DNA from: CAYGYG01 sp964354155
Lineage (GTDB): Bacteria; Hydrothermota; Tepidihabitantia; SM23-42; CAYGYG01
DNA length: 64,000 nucleotides
NCBI GenBank assembly: GCA_964354155.1
Contig: CAYGYG010000014.1
Location: 16,087 to 80,086 of the forward strand
Direction: 5' to 3'
The position numbers and the translations under genes are program-made. The notes under the pieces are model-generated. The model ran no database searches. It was not told the DNA's origin and worked only from the letters and a program-made list of their open reading frames with translations. This document shows, in pieces, positions 43,467-52,397 of this stretch. The number at the start of each line of letters is the position of its first letter. Position 1 is the first letter of the stretch.

Positions 43467-44740
43467 GACAGATTAGGGCCTCACAGCTCAAGCCGGATTT
43501 CTATTCATTTCGGCCGCCGGCCCGGGCTGGCGCCGTGGCCAGGGTCATTGATGGTGTCCGCAAGTACGGCGATCAAGCCTTGAAAAGGTATACTCTTAAG
43601 TACGACAAGGTCAAACCTAGTCGAATCAGGGTCAGTCCCCGCCAGATCAAGGCCAGTCGCCGGCACGTCGACCACCAAGTGGTCAGTTCAATCCGTACCG
43701 TCGCCCGGAATGTCGCGCGGTTTGCCCGTCGCCAGATGGGCCAATTGAGCGATTTTGAGTACCAGATTGCACCCGGCGTCTATGCCGGACAGAAAGTCAT
43801 TCCCATTGAACGGGTCGGCGTCTATGTACCGGGCGGTCGGTTTCCGCTTATTTCCAGCCTGCTGATGGGAGCAATCCCCGCCCAAGTGGCCGGGGTCAAG
43901 GAAATCGCCGTCTGCTCACCGCCATCCTTCAGCGGCTCAATCCACCCGGCGATTTTGGCCGCCGCCGACCTCATCGGTATCAGTGAGATATATCAGGTGG
44001 GCGGAATCCAGGCGATTGCGGCTATGGCTGTCGGTACCAAGACAATCAGCAAGGTCGACAAGATCGTCGGTCCGGGCAACCGGTACGTTGCGGGCGCCAA
44101 GAAAGAGGTCTATGGTATGGTTGGTATCGATTTTATTGCCGGGCCGTCCGAGATCATGATCATCGCCGACGACTCGGCTGATGCGTCGGTCGTTGCCGCC
44201 GATCTTATTGCCCAGGCTGAGCACGATGTTGAAACGGTGCCGATGCTGGTTTCTCTGTCACACCGCACTGCGCACCGGGTTCGTCAGGCACTCGAACGCC
44301 AACTCGCCAGCCTGCCAACCCAACCGACGGCGCGCGAGGCGATCCGCCGCAACGGGATGATAATCATTGTTGAAAACGCCGCCCAGGCGATCGAGATCGC
44401 CAACCGCCGCGCGCCCGAGCATCTTGAGCTTTTGGTGCGAAACCCGTCGCGCTATCAATCGAAACTGACCAACTATGGCACGCTGTTCATCGGTCCACTG
44501 GCGGCCGAAGCTCTGGGCGACTACTCGAGCGGCCTCAATCACATACTACCGACCAGCACCGGCGCCCGGTACACCGGCGGACTGAGCGTGCGAGATTTCG
44601 TCAAAGTTCAAACTACTTTGCGTGTCACCAAGAAGGGCCTGGATCGGATCGGTCCGGTCGCGCAAAAGATGGCCCGGCTTGAAGGCCTGTCTGGTCATGA
44701 ACGGTCGATCAGCATCAGAATGGCAGGAACCAATGACTAA
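43463..44740 (+). CDS. hisD: Histidinol dehydrogenase
   Basis: A 425-residue zinc enzyme doing the last two oxidations to histidine. Motifs include VYVPGGRFPLISSLLMGAIP, KIVGPGNRYVAGAKKEVYG and the catalytic AQAEHDVETVPML. It overlaps the fusion gene by four bases. It ends the his run; the next gene, trpB2, follows after 312 bases. Confidence 0.96.
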   Translation: MRQIRASQLKPDFYSFRPPARAGAVARVIDGVRKYGDQALKRYTLKYDKVKPSRIRVSPRQIKASRRHVDHQVVSSIRTVARNVARFARRQMGQLSDFEYQIAPGVYAGQKVIPIERVGVYVPGGRFPLISSLLMGAIPAQVAGVKEIAVCSPPSFSGSIHPAILAAADLIGISEIYQVGGIQAIAAMAVGTKTISKVDKIVGPGNRYVAGAKKEVYGMVGIDFIAGPSEIMIIADDSADASVVAADLIAQAEHDVETVPMLVSLSHRTAHRVRQALERQLASLPTQPTAREAIRRNGMIIIVENAAQAIEIANRRAPEHLELLVRNPSRYQSKLTNYGTLFIGPLAAEALGDYSSGLNHILPTSTGARYTGGLSVRDFVKVQTTLRVTKKGLDRIGPVAQKMARLEGLSGHERSISIRMAGTND

Positions 44741-45052
44741 GTTTTTGTTCATAAATGACCTTCCTGACATTGTGCCCCAAGGACACAAGAGCGAAGCGAT
44801 CCACCAATGTAAGTATCGCCCCGCCTATTCGGTACACCGATTTCGGAGCAGGCTCAAACCCGAATACCACCTTAGATGGCGTGTCCGGTCCTGACCGCGA
44901 CACAAGACAACAGCCATTCCAGCATTGAACTGAGTTCTCCCCACCGGAGAAGACCGGCCGGCATGAAATCAAGAACAACTCGGTCTGGCCGGCTTCCGGT
45001 CAAGAATGGGGAGATTGGCCGCAATTGATTCTAACAACCCTAAGGAGGAAAG
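44741..45052 (+). other. Intergenic stretch between hisD and trpB2
   Basis: No promoter is evident. Two structured parts are visible: a hairpin at 44881-44903 (GTGTCCGGTC with its bulged complement) and a long-range stem pairing GACCGG (44952-44957) with CCGGTC (44996-45001). A 53-codon ORF from 44733 overlaps the end of hisD, but nothing else supports it. No T-box motif was found. The stretch may be a transcribed, structured leader of trpB2. Confidence 0.4.
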
Positions 45053-46411
45053 GTGGACACGAAGGTTTTCTTGAGTGAAAAAGAGATGCCGAAAGAATGG
45101 TATAACGTGCTGGCCGATCTGCCGGGTCCGCTTGACCCGCCGCTCCATCCGGCAACGATGGAGCCGCTCAAGCCCGCCGACTTGGCGCCGCTGTTTCCAA
45201 TGGCTTTGATTGAGCAAGAAGTGAGCGCTGAACGCTTTGTCAAGATTCCGCAGGACGTGCGCGACATCTATGCCCTGTGGAGGCCGACCCCGCTGTATCG
45301 AGCGCTTCGGCTGGAAAAAGCATTGGCGACCCCGGCCCGGATCTACTACAAGTGGGAAGGTGTCAGCCCGGCCGGTTCGCACAAACCCAATACCGCGGTG
45401 GCTCAAGCCTACTACAACAAGCAGGAAGGGATAAAGCGACTGAGCACCGAGACCGGGGCCGGACAGTGGGGCAGCGCGCTCTGCTTTGCCGGAATGCTTT
45501 TCGGCCTCAAGGTGACGGTCTACATGGTCAAGATCAGCTACGATCAGAAGCCCTATCGCCGAATCTTGATGGAAACCTGGGGTGGTGAAGTCTTTCCCAG
45601 TCCCAGCCCCAGGACCCGGGCCGGGAATGGGTTTCTTGCTCGAGACCCTGATTGTGCCGGTTCGCTCGGCATCGCAATCAGCGAAGCGGTCGAAGATGCC
45701 GCCACCCACGAAGATACCCACTACTCGCTCGGATCGGTGCTCAATCACGTCCTGCTCCATCAGACGGTCATCGGACTTGAGGCCAAACGCCAGCTCGCTC
45801 AGCTGGGCGACTACCCAGATGTGGTTGTCGGTTGCGTGGGCGGCGGCTCCAACTTCGGCGGGATTGCCCTGCCCTTTGCCGCCGACAAATTCACCGGCAA
45901 GAAAATACGCTTAGTCGCGGTCGAACCGACGGCCTGCCCGACCTTCACCAAAGGTATCTACACTTACGACTACGGTGACACGGCCAAAATGGCCCCGCTG
46001 CTCAAGATGTACACGCTTGGGCATGGATTCGTTCCACCCAAAATCCATGCCGGCGGACTGCGTTACCATGGTGATTCCCCGATCCTGTCCAAACTGGTCA
46101 GAGACGGTCTGGTTGAGGCGGTCGCCTATCGTCAGAATCCGGTTTTCGAAGCAGCCCTTCAATTCGCCCGAACCGAGGGTTTCATACCGGCTCCGGAAAC
46201 CGCGCACGCGATACGAGCCGTAATCGATGAAGCGAACAAGGCCCGGGAAGAACGCAAGGAGCGCGTAATCCTCTTCGGCAATTCAGGTCACGGGCATTTC
46301 GACCTTTCTGCCTACGAAGATTACCTTGCCGGCAGGCTCTCTGATTACGAACACCCGGAAGCCGAAATCGAGAAATCACTGAAGGAGGTGCCAGTGCTGA
46401 CCACGGTTTGA
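45053..46411 (+). CDS. trpB: Tryptophan synthase beta-like protein, TrpB2 type
   Basis: A 452-residue PLP enzyme. The PLP lysine lies in GSHKPNTA, and TETGAGQWGSAL and the phosphate-binding VGCVGGGSNFGG are typical. Its length and the extended N-terminus (WYNVLADLP, PTPLYRALRLE) mark it as the TrpB2 class, which makes tryptophan from serine and indole and often acts without TrpA. No trpA is nearby. The start is a GTG eight bases after AAGGAGG. Confidence 0.92.
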   Translation: MDTKVFLSEKEMPKEWYNVLADLPGPLDPPLHPATMEPLKPADLAPLFPMALIEQEVSAERFVKIPQDVRDIYALWRPTPLYRALRLEKALATPARIYYKWEGVSPAGSHKPNTAVAQAYYNKQEGIKRLSTETGAGQWGSALCFAGMLFGLKVTVYMVKISYDQKPYRRILMETWGGEVFPSPSPRTRAGNGFLARDPDCAGSLGIAISEAVEDAATHEDTHYSLGSVLNHVLLHQTVIGLEAKRQLAQLGDYPDVVVGCVGGGSNFGGIALPFAADKFTGKKIRLVAVEPTACPTFTKGIYTYDYGDTAKMAPLLKMYTLGHGFVPPKIHAGGLRYHGDSPILSKLVRDGLVEAVAYRQNPVFEAALQFARTEGFIPAPETAHAIRAVIDEANKAREERKERVILFGNSGHGHFDLSAYEDYLAGRLSDYEHPEAEIEKSLKEVPVLTTV

Positions 46412-46415
46412 AATG

Positions 46416-46449
46416 TTTCTGCGCCGGGGCGGGTGCCCCGGCGCAGAAA
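46416..46449 (+). terminator. 15-bp GC-rich hairpin after trpB2
   Basis: A perfect 15-bp stem (46416-46430 with 46435-46449; CTGCGCCGGGGC core) and a GGGT loop start five bases past the trpB2 stop. No T-run follows, but position and strength suggest a transcript end. Confidence 0.65.
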
Positions 46450-46453
46450 AGCC

Positions 46454-46482
46454 TTGACAAACCTACGAAAGACAAGTAATAT
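46454..46482 (+). promoter_or_regulatory. Promoter of the secreted protein gene at 46555
   Basis: TTGACA (46454-46459), 17-bp spacer, TAATAT (46477-46482). The leader of about 65 bases ends with TAAGGAGG before the ATG. Confidence 0.65.
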
Positions 46483-46554
46483 GCAATACTGTCGCTCGAC
46501 CGAAGCCGTTTCGGCAAGGTCTGTTAAGGCCTTAGAGAAATGTAAGGAGGTTCT

Positions 46555-47334
46555 ATGAAGCAAAAGGGGATTCTGTTTCTCCTTGTCACGCTGCTGATCA
46601 TCGGTACACTAGGTTTTGCCCAGTCCACCCGGATCTGGATGAGAACAATGCCCGGAACCCTGGGCCAGCAAGGAGTAGGCTACAATCCAACCAACGCCCG
46701 CATCTACTATACCCACTTCTACCAGAAAGTCATCAACATCATATCGGCCGACAGCAACATTACGTCCTACGGCACGATCCCGACACCCAACAACGAAAGC
46801 GCCTGCGTCGACATCAAGTACTGCTCATACGACAATTCGTTCTGGGTCCTCAACAACTGGCGGAAGACCGTATACAAAATCACGGGTACCGGAACGATCC
46901 GACGTTCCTTCACGGTCCCGGCGGTTGACTATGCCGCCGGCTTGGCCTGGGATGAGGCGACGCGCACGATCTACATCTCGGACCGACGGACCGCCATCGG
47001 TTCTTTCCCGCAATATATCCATGTCTACGACACGCTGGGCAATGTCATCCGGCGCATGGACCATCCGCTCCGCGTCAACTACGGCAACCGCGGTATCACA
47101 TTCCGTCCCCGCAGCGGCAATCTGGGCCCCTGGATCCTCAATTCCTACACGTTCTGGAACAGCGGTGCGACCGGCATTGACAGCGCCAAGGTTCTGGCCC
47201 TTGATCCGACCAACGCCCGCGTGCTCAATGCCGTCAAGGTCCACTTAGTACCCGAGACGTGCAACATCCGGGGCGTGGAGTTTGACCCGCGCGGCAACAC
47301 CTTCTGGGTTATGTACACCCAGTACGGGACCTGA
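46555..47334 (+). CDS. Secreted propeller-like protein, N-terminal part (ends at in-frame TGA)
   Basis: A 259-residue product: a signal peptide (about 1-23, ending FAQS) and repeated blades with N-P-T-N-A-R, FWVLNN and DEATRTIYISD patterns, which suggest a beta-propeller of the kind seen in extracellular proteins. The frame stops at a TGA (47332-47334) but continues open with the expected C-terminal module to 47685. The TGA may replace a Trp or other codon, be read through, or be a real truncation or sequence error. A textbook GGAGG ribosome site precedes the ATG. Confidence 0.75.
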   Translation: MKQKGILFLLVTLLIIGTLGFAQSTRIWMRTMPGTLGQQGVGYNPTNARIYYTHFYQKVINIISADSNITSYGTIPTPNNESACVDIKYCSYDNSFWVLNNWRKTVYKITGTGTIRRSFTVPAVDYAAGLAWDEATRTIYISDRRTAIGSFPQYIHVYDTLGNVIRRMDHPLRVNYGNRGITFRPRSGNLGPWILNSYTFWNSGATGIDSAKVLALDPTNARVLNAVKVHLVPETCNIRGVEFDPRGNTFWVMYTQYGT

Positions 47335-47685
47335 AGTACCTGCCCCGGTGCACTGTGCAAGTTCACCGGCTTCCAAGGTGTGGAAGCAGAAGAAGAAAGA
47401 CAGGTTTCAGTAAGCAACAATCAGGTCCGAGTCGAACCCAATCCTTTCCACAGCTCGACCGTAATCTGCTACACTCTGCCCAGCATGAGCCGGGTCGAGT
47501 GCCGGGTTTTTGACGCCACCGGACGAGTCGTCGCCACCCTGTTTTCGGGTCAGCAAGACAAAGGGTCGTACCGACTGGCCTGGAACCGTACCAACGACAA
47601 TGGCCGTCGTGTCAACCACGGTGTCTATTTCGTTCGCGTTGCGGCTGAAGGCCTCCAGGTGCAGACCAAGCTGGTGGTATTGTAG
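47335..47685 (+). pseudogene. In-frame continuation: FlgD-like C-terminal module after the TGA
   Basis: The same frame continues for 116 codons. It includes VEPNPFHSSTVICYTLP, VFDATGRVVATLF and the closing HGVYFVRVAAEG, ending TKLVVL. This is the C-terminal sorting-like module found on other secreted proteins in the window. It has no signal peptide or ribosome site of its own, so it makes sense only joined to the upstream part. Confidence 0.7.
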
Positions 47686-47705
47686 AAAGTAGCCAGAATC
47701 AAAAA

Positions 47706-47735
47706 GGCATCCGCCTGTGGCGGATGCCTTTTTTT
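47706..47735. terminator. Bidirectional rho-independent terminator
   Basis: GGCATCCGCC (47706-47715), loop TGT, GGCGGATGCC (47719-47728), flanked by A5 on the left and T7 on the right. It sits between convergent genes (secreted protein and argH) and can serve both strands. Confidence 0.95.
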
Positions 47736-47749
47736 ATGCTATGTTGCCG

Positions 47750-49162
47750 CTATAGTCGGTTGGTCTTTTCAAGGCGCGATAGCCGCTTCACATTCTGAGC
47801 TAAGACATGACGGGCGTGGCGCAACTGCTGCCGGGTTGGCTTCAGCCCAGTACTATTCTTGGTCCGCTTGGCCCGGACCGACGTTTCCGGCTTGAGCAAA
47901 TGAGTTATCGCGCCCGCCGGCAGCTTCGTTGCCGCGGCAACCAGAGCAGTAAAGGTTTTGATATCGCCCCGGGCTCTCCGTACGCAGGTTGCGACGGTCC
48001 GGTAGGCATGACGAAACCGCCACCCTTTCATTACCATCTGGTCAACAAGATCCGAAGCGCACCCGAGACCCGGTTCCTGTCCCCACTGTTCAGGCACTTT
48101 GAACTCAAGCCCCCTGATTACTTTTCCGGCCAGGGCAAGGCTTGACGACGCCTCCTTGACTTGGTCAAGAAGCAAAGGCTTAAGTTCCTGAAGGTCGCGG
48201 TTATAGGAAACTGATAGGCCCTTGAGAATCGACAGGGCACCGGTCAAATTGCCGATGGCCCGGCCGGCTTTGGCCCGCAGCAGTTCGCAGACATCAGGGT
48301 TTCTTTTCTGGGGCATGATACTCGAACCAGTGGTTACTGAGTCGTCCAGCCTGACCAGTTGGAATTCGTCAGTGCTGAAGATTATCAGTTCCTCGGCCAG
48401 TCCCGAAATATGGATCATGATCCTGGCCAGATAGTAAAGCAAGTCGCACAAGAAATCCCGGTCGGCAACGCCGTCGAGAGCATTACTCACTACACTGCGC
48501 AACCCAATGCCCGCGGCCAGATGCTCCAGATCGATCGGCAGGCTGGTTCCGGCCAGAGCACCGCTACCCAGCGGTGATACTGCGATCCGCCCCAGCAGCC
48601 ATTCCAGCGCCTGAAAATCCCGGTCAAAGCGGCTGAAGTGCGCCAGCAGATAGAACGAAACCGTGATCGGCTGAGCCGGCTGCCAGTGAGTGTACCCCGG
48701 CATCAGGGCACGGGCGTGTTGCGATGCCTTGTCAATCAAAGCCCGTTCAAGCGTGACCAGGTCACGCATGATTCTGATTGTTTCGGACCGACAGTAGAGG
48801 CGTAGATCGGTAGCGATCAGGTCATTCCGGCTGCGGGCGGTGTGCAGCACGTCGGCCACCGGACCGATCAACTCTCGCAGTTGCTGCTCGACGTTCATGT
48901 GGACATCTTCGAATTCCGGACCCAGCTTCATCCGGCCGCCCCGGTCCTTGACCAACAGCCGCCGCAGGCCTTGCACCAGCCGGCGGGAATCTCTCGTCGA
49001 TATCATCTTCTGCCGGACCAGCATTTTCACATGCGCCAGACCGCAGGCCAGATCATAGGGTATGAGCGGATTATCCGCGCTCACCGACGAGGTGAAATCC
49101 AAAACCGATCCGGTAGCAGGCTTGTCCAAGCGCGCCTGCCAGACCGGTTGACGCTTCTTCAT
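47750..49162 (-). CDS. argH: Argininosuccinate lyase
   Basis: A 470-residue member of the fumarase/aspartase superfamily, releasing arginine and fumarate from argininosuccinate. The signature GSSIMPQKRNPDVCELLR, HTARSRNDLIATDLRL and MPGYTHWQPAQPI are all present. It is the last gene of the argG-aminotransferase-argH operon and overlaps the aminotransferase gene by four bases (ATGA). Confidence 0.95.
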   Translation of the reverse strand: MKKRQPVWQARLDKPATGSVLDFTSSVSADNPLIPYDLACGLAHVKMLVRQKMISTRDSRRLVQGLRRLLVKDRGGRMKLGPEFEDVHMNVEQQLRELIGPVADVLHTARSRNDLIATDLRLYCRSETIRIMRDLVTLERALIDKASQHARALMPGYTHWQPAQPITVSFYLLAHFSRFDRDFQALEWLLGRIAVSPLGSGALAGTSLPIDLEHLAAGIGLRSVVSNALDGVADRDFLCDLLYYLARIMIHISGLAEELIIFSTDEFQLVRLDDSVTTGSSIMPQKRNPDVCELLRAKAGRAIGNLTGALSILKGLSVSYNRDLQELKPLLLDQVKEASSSLALAGKVIRGLEFKVPEQWGQEPGLGCASDLVDQMVMKGWRFRHAYRTVATCVRRARGDIKTFTALVAAATKLPAGAITHLLKPETSVRAKRTKNSTGLKPTRQQLRHARHVLAQNVKRLSRLEKTNRL

Positions 49163-50514
49163 TTCACGCCCACCGAAGCCACCCGGCTCGCCGCATGCTC
49201 GACCGCCGCGGAAAAGATCTCCATGCCTTGTTCCAGATCAGGCTGGGCGATGTTGAGCGCCGGAACGAACCGGATCGACGAGATGCCGCAGGGCATAAGC
49301 AGCAGCCCGCGCTTGAAGCACTGCTCAATGATTTCGTCGGCCAGACCGCCGGCCGGCTTCTTGGTGACCGGATCCAGCACGAACTCGCAGGCGACGAAGA
49401 GTCCCCGGCCGCGGATATCGCCGATGCAGTCGTACTTCTCCTGCAGTTTCTCAAGACACGTCTTGACGAACTGCCCCTTAACCACAGCCGCGTTGACCAG
49501 ACCTTCCTCCTCGATGACTCCGATCGTAGCCAGGGCCGCCGCACAGGCCACCGGGTTGCCGCCAAAGGTGTTGGAGTGGGCCCCCTTGACCCCAAAATCG
49601 TACCGGGCGTCAAGAATGGCGGCCCCGATCGGCAGACCTGAGGCCAGACCTTTAGCAATAGTCACCACATCCGGGATGACATTGCTGTACTCGGCCGCAA
49701 ACATCTTGCCGGTGCGGCCGAGTCCGGTCTGCACCTCATCCATGATCAGGAGAATCCCGTACTGCTTGGCAATCCGGGCCAGCTCCTGCAGAAATGCATC
49801 GGGCGGGACAATGTACCCACCTTCGCCCTGAATCGCCTCGACGAGAATCGCCGCAACCTCTTCGGGCGCGACGATTTGCCGGAAGTAGATCTCCTCCAGT
49901 ATTCGCGCACACCATACGTCGCAGTTTGGATAGGTGTCGTGATATGGACACCGGTAGCAGTAGGCGTAGGGTATCTGGAGCACGCCCGGCATCATCGGAA
50001 AGTAGCGCTCCCGCTGCACGGTTCGGCAGCCGATGAACGAATTTGCCCCCATGGTGCGGCCATGAAAAGCCCCGATGAAGCCGATAAACTGACTGCGCCG
50101 GCTGGACCACTTGGCAACTTTGAGCGCCGCCTCAACCGACTCGGCCCCCGAATTGGCGTAGAAGACCTTCTTGGCCTGGTCCCCCGGCGTCAGTTCACCG
50201 AGTTTCTTGGCCAGCTTCGCCTGAACCTCGTAGAAAAAATCGGTGCCGGCAAAGTAGATGAATTCCTTGGCCTGCTCACTGATAGCACTGACAACCTTCG
50301 GGTGCGCCATGCCGATATTAGTGACACAGACCCCGGTGGTGAAATCGAGGAAGAGGTTGCCGTCAACGTCCTCGACCACGCAACCCCAGCCCTGCTTTAC
50401 GGCCAGAGGCAGATGCTTGGTGGTCGTGGCCAGGTACTGCTCTTCCATCTTGATAATCCGCCGGGCCTTGGGCCCGGGCGGGTCAACCTTAATACACGGT
50501 ACTTTCTTTTCCAT
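49159..50514 (-). CDS. Class III aminotransferase (acetylornithine/4-aminobutyrate type)
   Basis: A 451-residue PLP enzyme with the class III features ANSGAESVEAALK, GAFHGRTMGANSF, LIMDEVQTGLGRTG and the PLP lysine in TIAKGLASGLPIGA. The N-terminal PPGPKARRII and a cysteine-rich insert (CYRCPYHDTYPNCDVWC, about residues 185-201) place it with the archaeal-like 4-aminobutyrate/ornithine aminotransferase or racemase group rather than classic ArgD. The neighbours argG and argH suggest a role in arginine synthesis, perhaps as acetylornithine aminotransferase, but substrate is not proven. Confidence 0.85.
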   Translation of the reverse strand: MEKKVPCIKVDPPGPKARRIIKMEEQYLATTTKHLPLAVKQGWGCVVEDVDGNLFLDFTTGVCVTNIGMAHPKVVSAISEQAKEFIYFAGTDFFYEVQAKLAKKLGELTPGDQAKKVFYANSGAESVEAALKVAKWSSRRSQFIGFIGAFHGRTMGANSFIGCRTVQRERYFPMMPGVLQIPYAYCYRCPYHDTYPNCDVWCARILEEIYFRQIVAPEEVAAILVEAIQGEGGYIVPPDAFLQELARIAKQYGILLIMDEVQTGLGRTGKMFAAEYSNVIPDVVTIAKGLASGLPIGAAILDARYDFGVKGAHSNTFGGNPVACAAALATIGVIEEEGLVNAAVVKGQFVKTCLEKLQEKYDCIGDIRGRGLFVACEFVLDPVTKKPAGGLADEIIEQCFKRGLLLMPCGISSIRFVPALNIAQPDLEQGMEIFSAAVEHAASRVASVGVK

Positions 50515-50525
50515 ATTCTTCTCCC

Positions 50526-51752
50526 TTACTCCGTTGATGCCAGTTCCAGCTCGGACGGAACCGATGCTTTGCCGTTGATCTTGTTATTCACCTTCAAGGG
50601 CAGCGACCAGATATCAATGAAGCCTTTCGAAGAGTTCTGGTCGAATTCATCAAGGCCGTCGTAGGTTGCCAGATTCTTCACGTAGAGGCTGTGGGTCGAG
50701 GTCCGGCCCACCACAATGGCACTACCTTTGAAGAGCTTAACCTTGACCGTCCCGGTCACGTGCTGCTGGGTTGCCTGGAAAAAGGCTTGCAACGCCGTGC
50801 ACAGCGGGCTGAACCAAAGCCCGTTATACACCAGCCCGGCAAAGGCGGTTTCCAGGGCCGGTTTGTAGTGAAGCACATCCTTGGTCAAGACCAGGCTTTC
50901 GAGATCCTGATGTGCCTTGAGTAATATCGCCGCCGCGGGCGCTTCATAGACTTCGCGGGACTTGATCCCGACCAAGCGCGATTCGATATGGTCGATGCGT
51001 CCCACGCCGTGGATGCCGCCCAGCCGGTTCAATGCCTTGATCATCTCAACCGGGTACAACACTTCGCCGTTGAGCTTGACCGGCACACCCGACTCAAACC
51101 CGATCTCAAGATATGCCGGCTTGGCCGGCGCGTCTTCCGGCGCCGAAGTCCAGGCATAGGCATCGCCGGGCGGTTCCTGCCCGGCATCTTCCAGCGGTCC
51201 GCATTCGATGCTCCGCCCCCAGATGTTTTCGTCGATCGAGTAGCTCGTCGCCTTGGCTTCCACCGGGATACCATGCCGGGCCGCATATTCGAGCTCATAA
51301 TCGCGCTTGAGGTTGAACTCGCGCATCGGCGCGATTACTTTCAAGTTCGGGTCGAGCGCGGCGATACCGGCCTCGAACCGTACCTGGTCATTCCCCTTCC
51401 CCGTACAGCCGTGGCCGATGTAATCGGCCCCGATCTTCCGGGCCGCCCGGACCAGGTGTTTGACCATCAACGGGCGGGCCAGGGCGGTGGCCAGCGGATA
51501 CACCCCTTCATAGAGCGCGTTGGCCTTGACCGCCGGGAAGACATACTCGTCCACGAACTCTTCGGTTGCGTCGACGATCAGGGCCTCGACCGCGCCAATA
51601 TGAAGCGCCCGCTCCCGAATCGCCTCAAGATCCTCGACCTGCCCGACATTGACGGTCAGGGTAGCCACCTGGGCATCGTATTTCTCGGCAATCATTTTGA
51701 TCGCCACCGAAGTGTCCAGCCCGCCCGAATACGCCAACAGAACTTTCTTCAT
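50526..51752 (-). CDS. argG: Argininosuccinate synthase
   Basis: A 408-residue ATP-dependent ligase joining citrulline and aspartate. The N-terminal ATP loop LLAYSGGLDTSVAIK, the GCTGKGNDQVRFE segment and KATSYSIDENIWGRS are diagnostic. It heads the operon. AAGGAGG precedes the ATG and a leader of about 30 bases carries probable ArgR sites. Confidence 0.96.
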   Translation of the reverse strand: MKKVLLAYSGGLDTSVAIKMIAEKYDAQVATLTVNVGQVEDLEAIRERALHIGAVEALIVDATEEFVDEYVFPAVKANALYEGVYPLATALARPLMVKHLVRAARKIGADYIGHGCTGKGNDQVRFEAGIAALDPNLKVIAPMREFNLKRDYELEYAARHGIPVEAKATSYSIDENIWGRSIECGPLEDAGQEPPGDAYAWTSAPEDAPAKPAYLEIGFESGVPVKLNGEVLYPVEMIKALNRLGGIHGVGRIDHIESRLVGIKSREVYEAPAAAILLKAHQDLESLVLTKDVLHYKPALETAFAGLVYNGLWFSPLCTALQAFFQATQQHVTGTVKVKLFKGSAIVVGRTSTHSLYVKNLATYDGLDEFDQNSSKGFIDIWSLPLKVNNKINGKASVPSELELASTE

Positions 51753-51767
51753 TGAGCCTCCTTTATA

Positions 51768-51798
51768 TATTTATGCATATTCATTGTATAAATATACA
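51768..51798 (-). promoter_or_regulatory. Probable ArgR operator (two ARG-box-like sites)
   Basis: TGTATA-AA-TATACA at 51785-51798 is an inverted repeat overlapping the -10 box. Next to it, the minus strand has AATGAATATGCATAAATA (about 51768-51785), with one perfect TGAAT half-site and a weaker second half. Two adjacent AT-rich boxes are the usual ArgR hexamer target, and argR lies 145 bases upstream. Confidence 0.6.
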
Positions 51799-51818
51799 CA
51801 AAAGGCTCAAATTGTCAA
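51791..51818 (-). promoter_or_regulatory. Promoter of argG
   Basis: TTGACA (51813-51818), 16-bp spacer, TATATT (51791-51796). The -10 box lies inside the ArgR-type palindrome, so ArgR binding would block it. Confidence 0.83.
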
Positions 51819-51896
51819 ATACTATTTTCTTTCTGTGGAATATATATACGGGTGGCTAATCGGTGATGATTGACGGCGCAGTCGGGCGCGGACGAC

Positions 51897-52391
51897 TCAG
51901 GCCTTCCCCATTAGCCGAAGGAAGGCACTGTGGACGCGTCGCGCGTTGACCGTGCCGTCCACGATCACGAGGATCGTGTCATCGCCCGCGACCGTGCCCA
52001 GGATATCATGGATTCGGGCGGTGTCGACCAGCCGGGCGACGGCCTGGGCTTCACCCGGCATGGTTCGGATAATTATGAGATTGCCGGTTCCTCTTATATC
52101 TTTCACAACCGTGGCGAACTTGTTCTTCAGGTCACGTTCGCTGGCGGCCGGTTCAATCGGGGTCACCCGGTATGCAAAGCGGCCCAAACCCTCCGGCATC
52201 TTGCCCACGCCCATTTCCCGCAGGTCGCGGGAGAGCGTTGCCTGCGTTATCCGGATGCCGTTGCGGCCCAGGGCATCAAGCAGTTGTTCATGAGTACTGA
52301 TCGTCTGAGCCGTGATCAGTTCGCGAATCCGTGATTGCCGCCGCTTCTTGCCGATCGGTCGGTCACTTTTCATTTTTGGCCGCATGTTCAT
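51897..52391 (-). CDS. argR: Arginine repressor ArgR
   Basis: A 164-residue regulator. The N-terminal winged helix has RIRELITAQTISTHEQLLDAL and ITQATLSRDLREMGV. The C-terminal hexamerisation and arginine-binding domain includes GTVAGDDTILVIVDG. Length is typical. It lies seven bases after lplA, in one transcript, and upstream of the argG promoter that it probably controls. Confidence 0.95.
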   Translation of the reverse strand: MNMRPKMKSDRPIGKKRRQSRIRELITAQTISTHEQLLDALGRNGIRITQATLSRDLREMGVGKMPEGLGRFAYRVTPIEPAASERDLKNKFATVVKDIRGTGNLIIIRTMPGEAQAVARLVDTARIHDILGTVAGDDTILVIVDGTVNARRVHSAFLRLMGKA

Positions 52392-52397
52392 CAGCCG

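Noticed and set aside
34712..47334. Genome-wide recoding of TGA
   Set aside because: TGA ends many genes here with exact overlap into the next start (hisG, hisC, prs, argH partner), so it is a normal stop codon.
48842..49831. 329-codon plus-strand ORF across argH and the aminotransferase
   Set aside because: Antisense to two well-supported genes and without its own signals.
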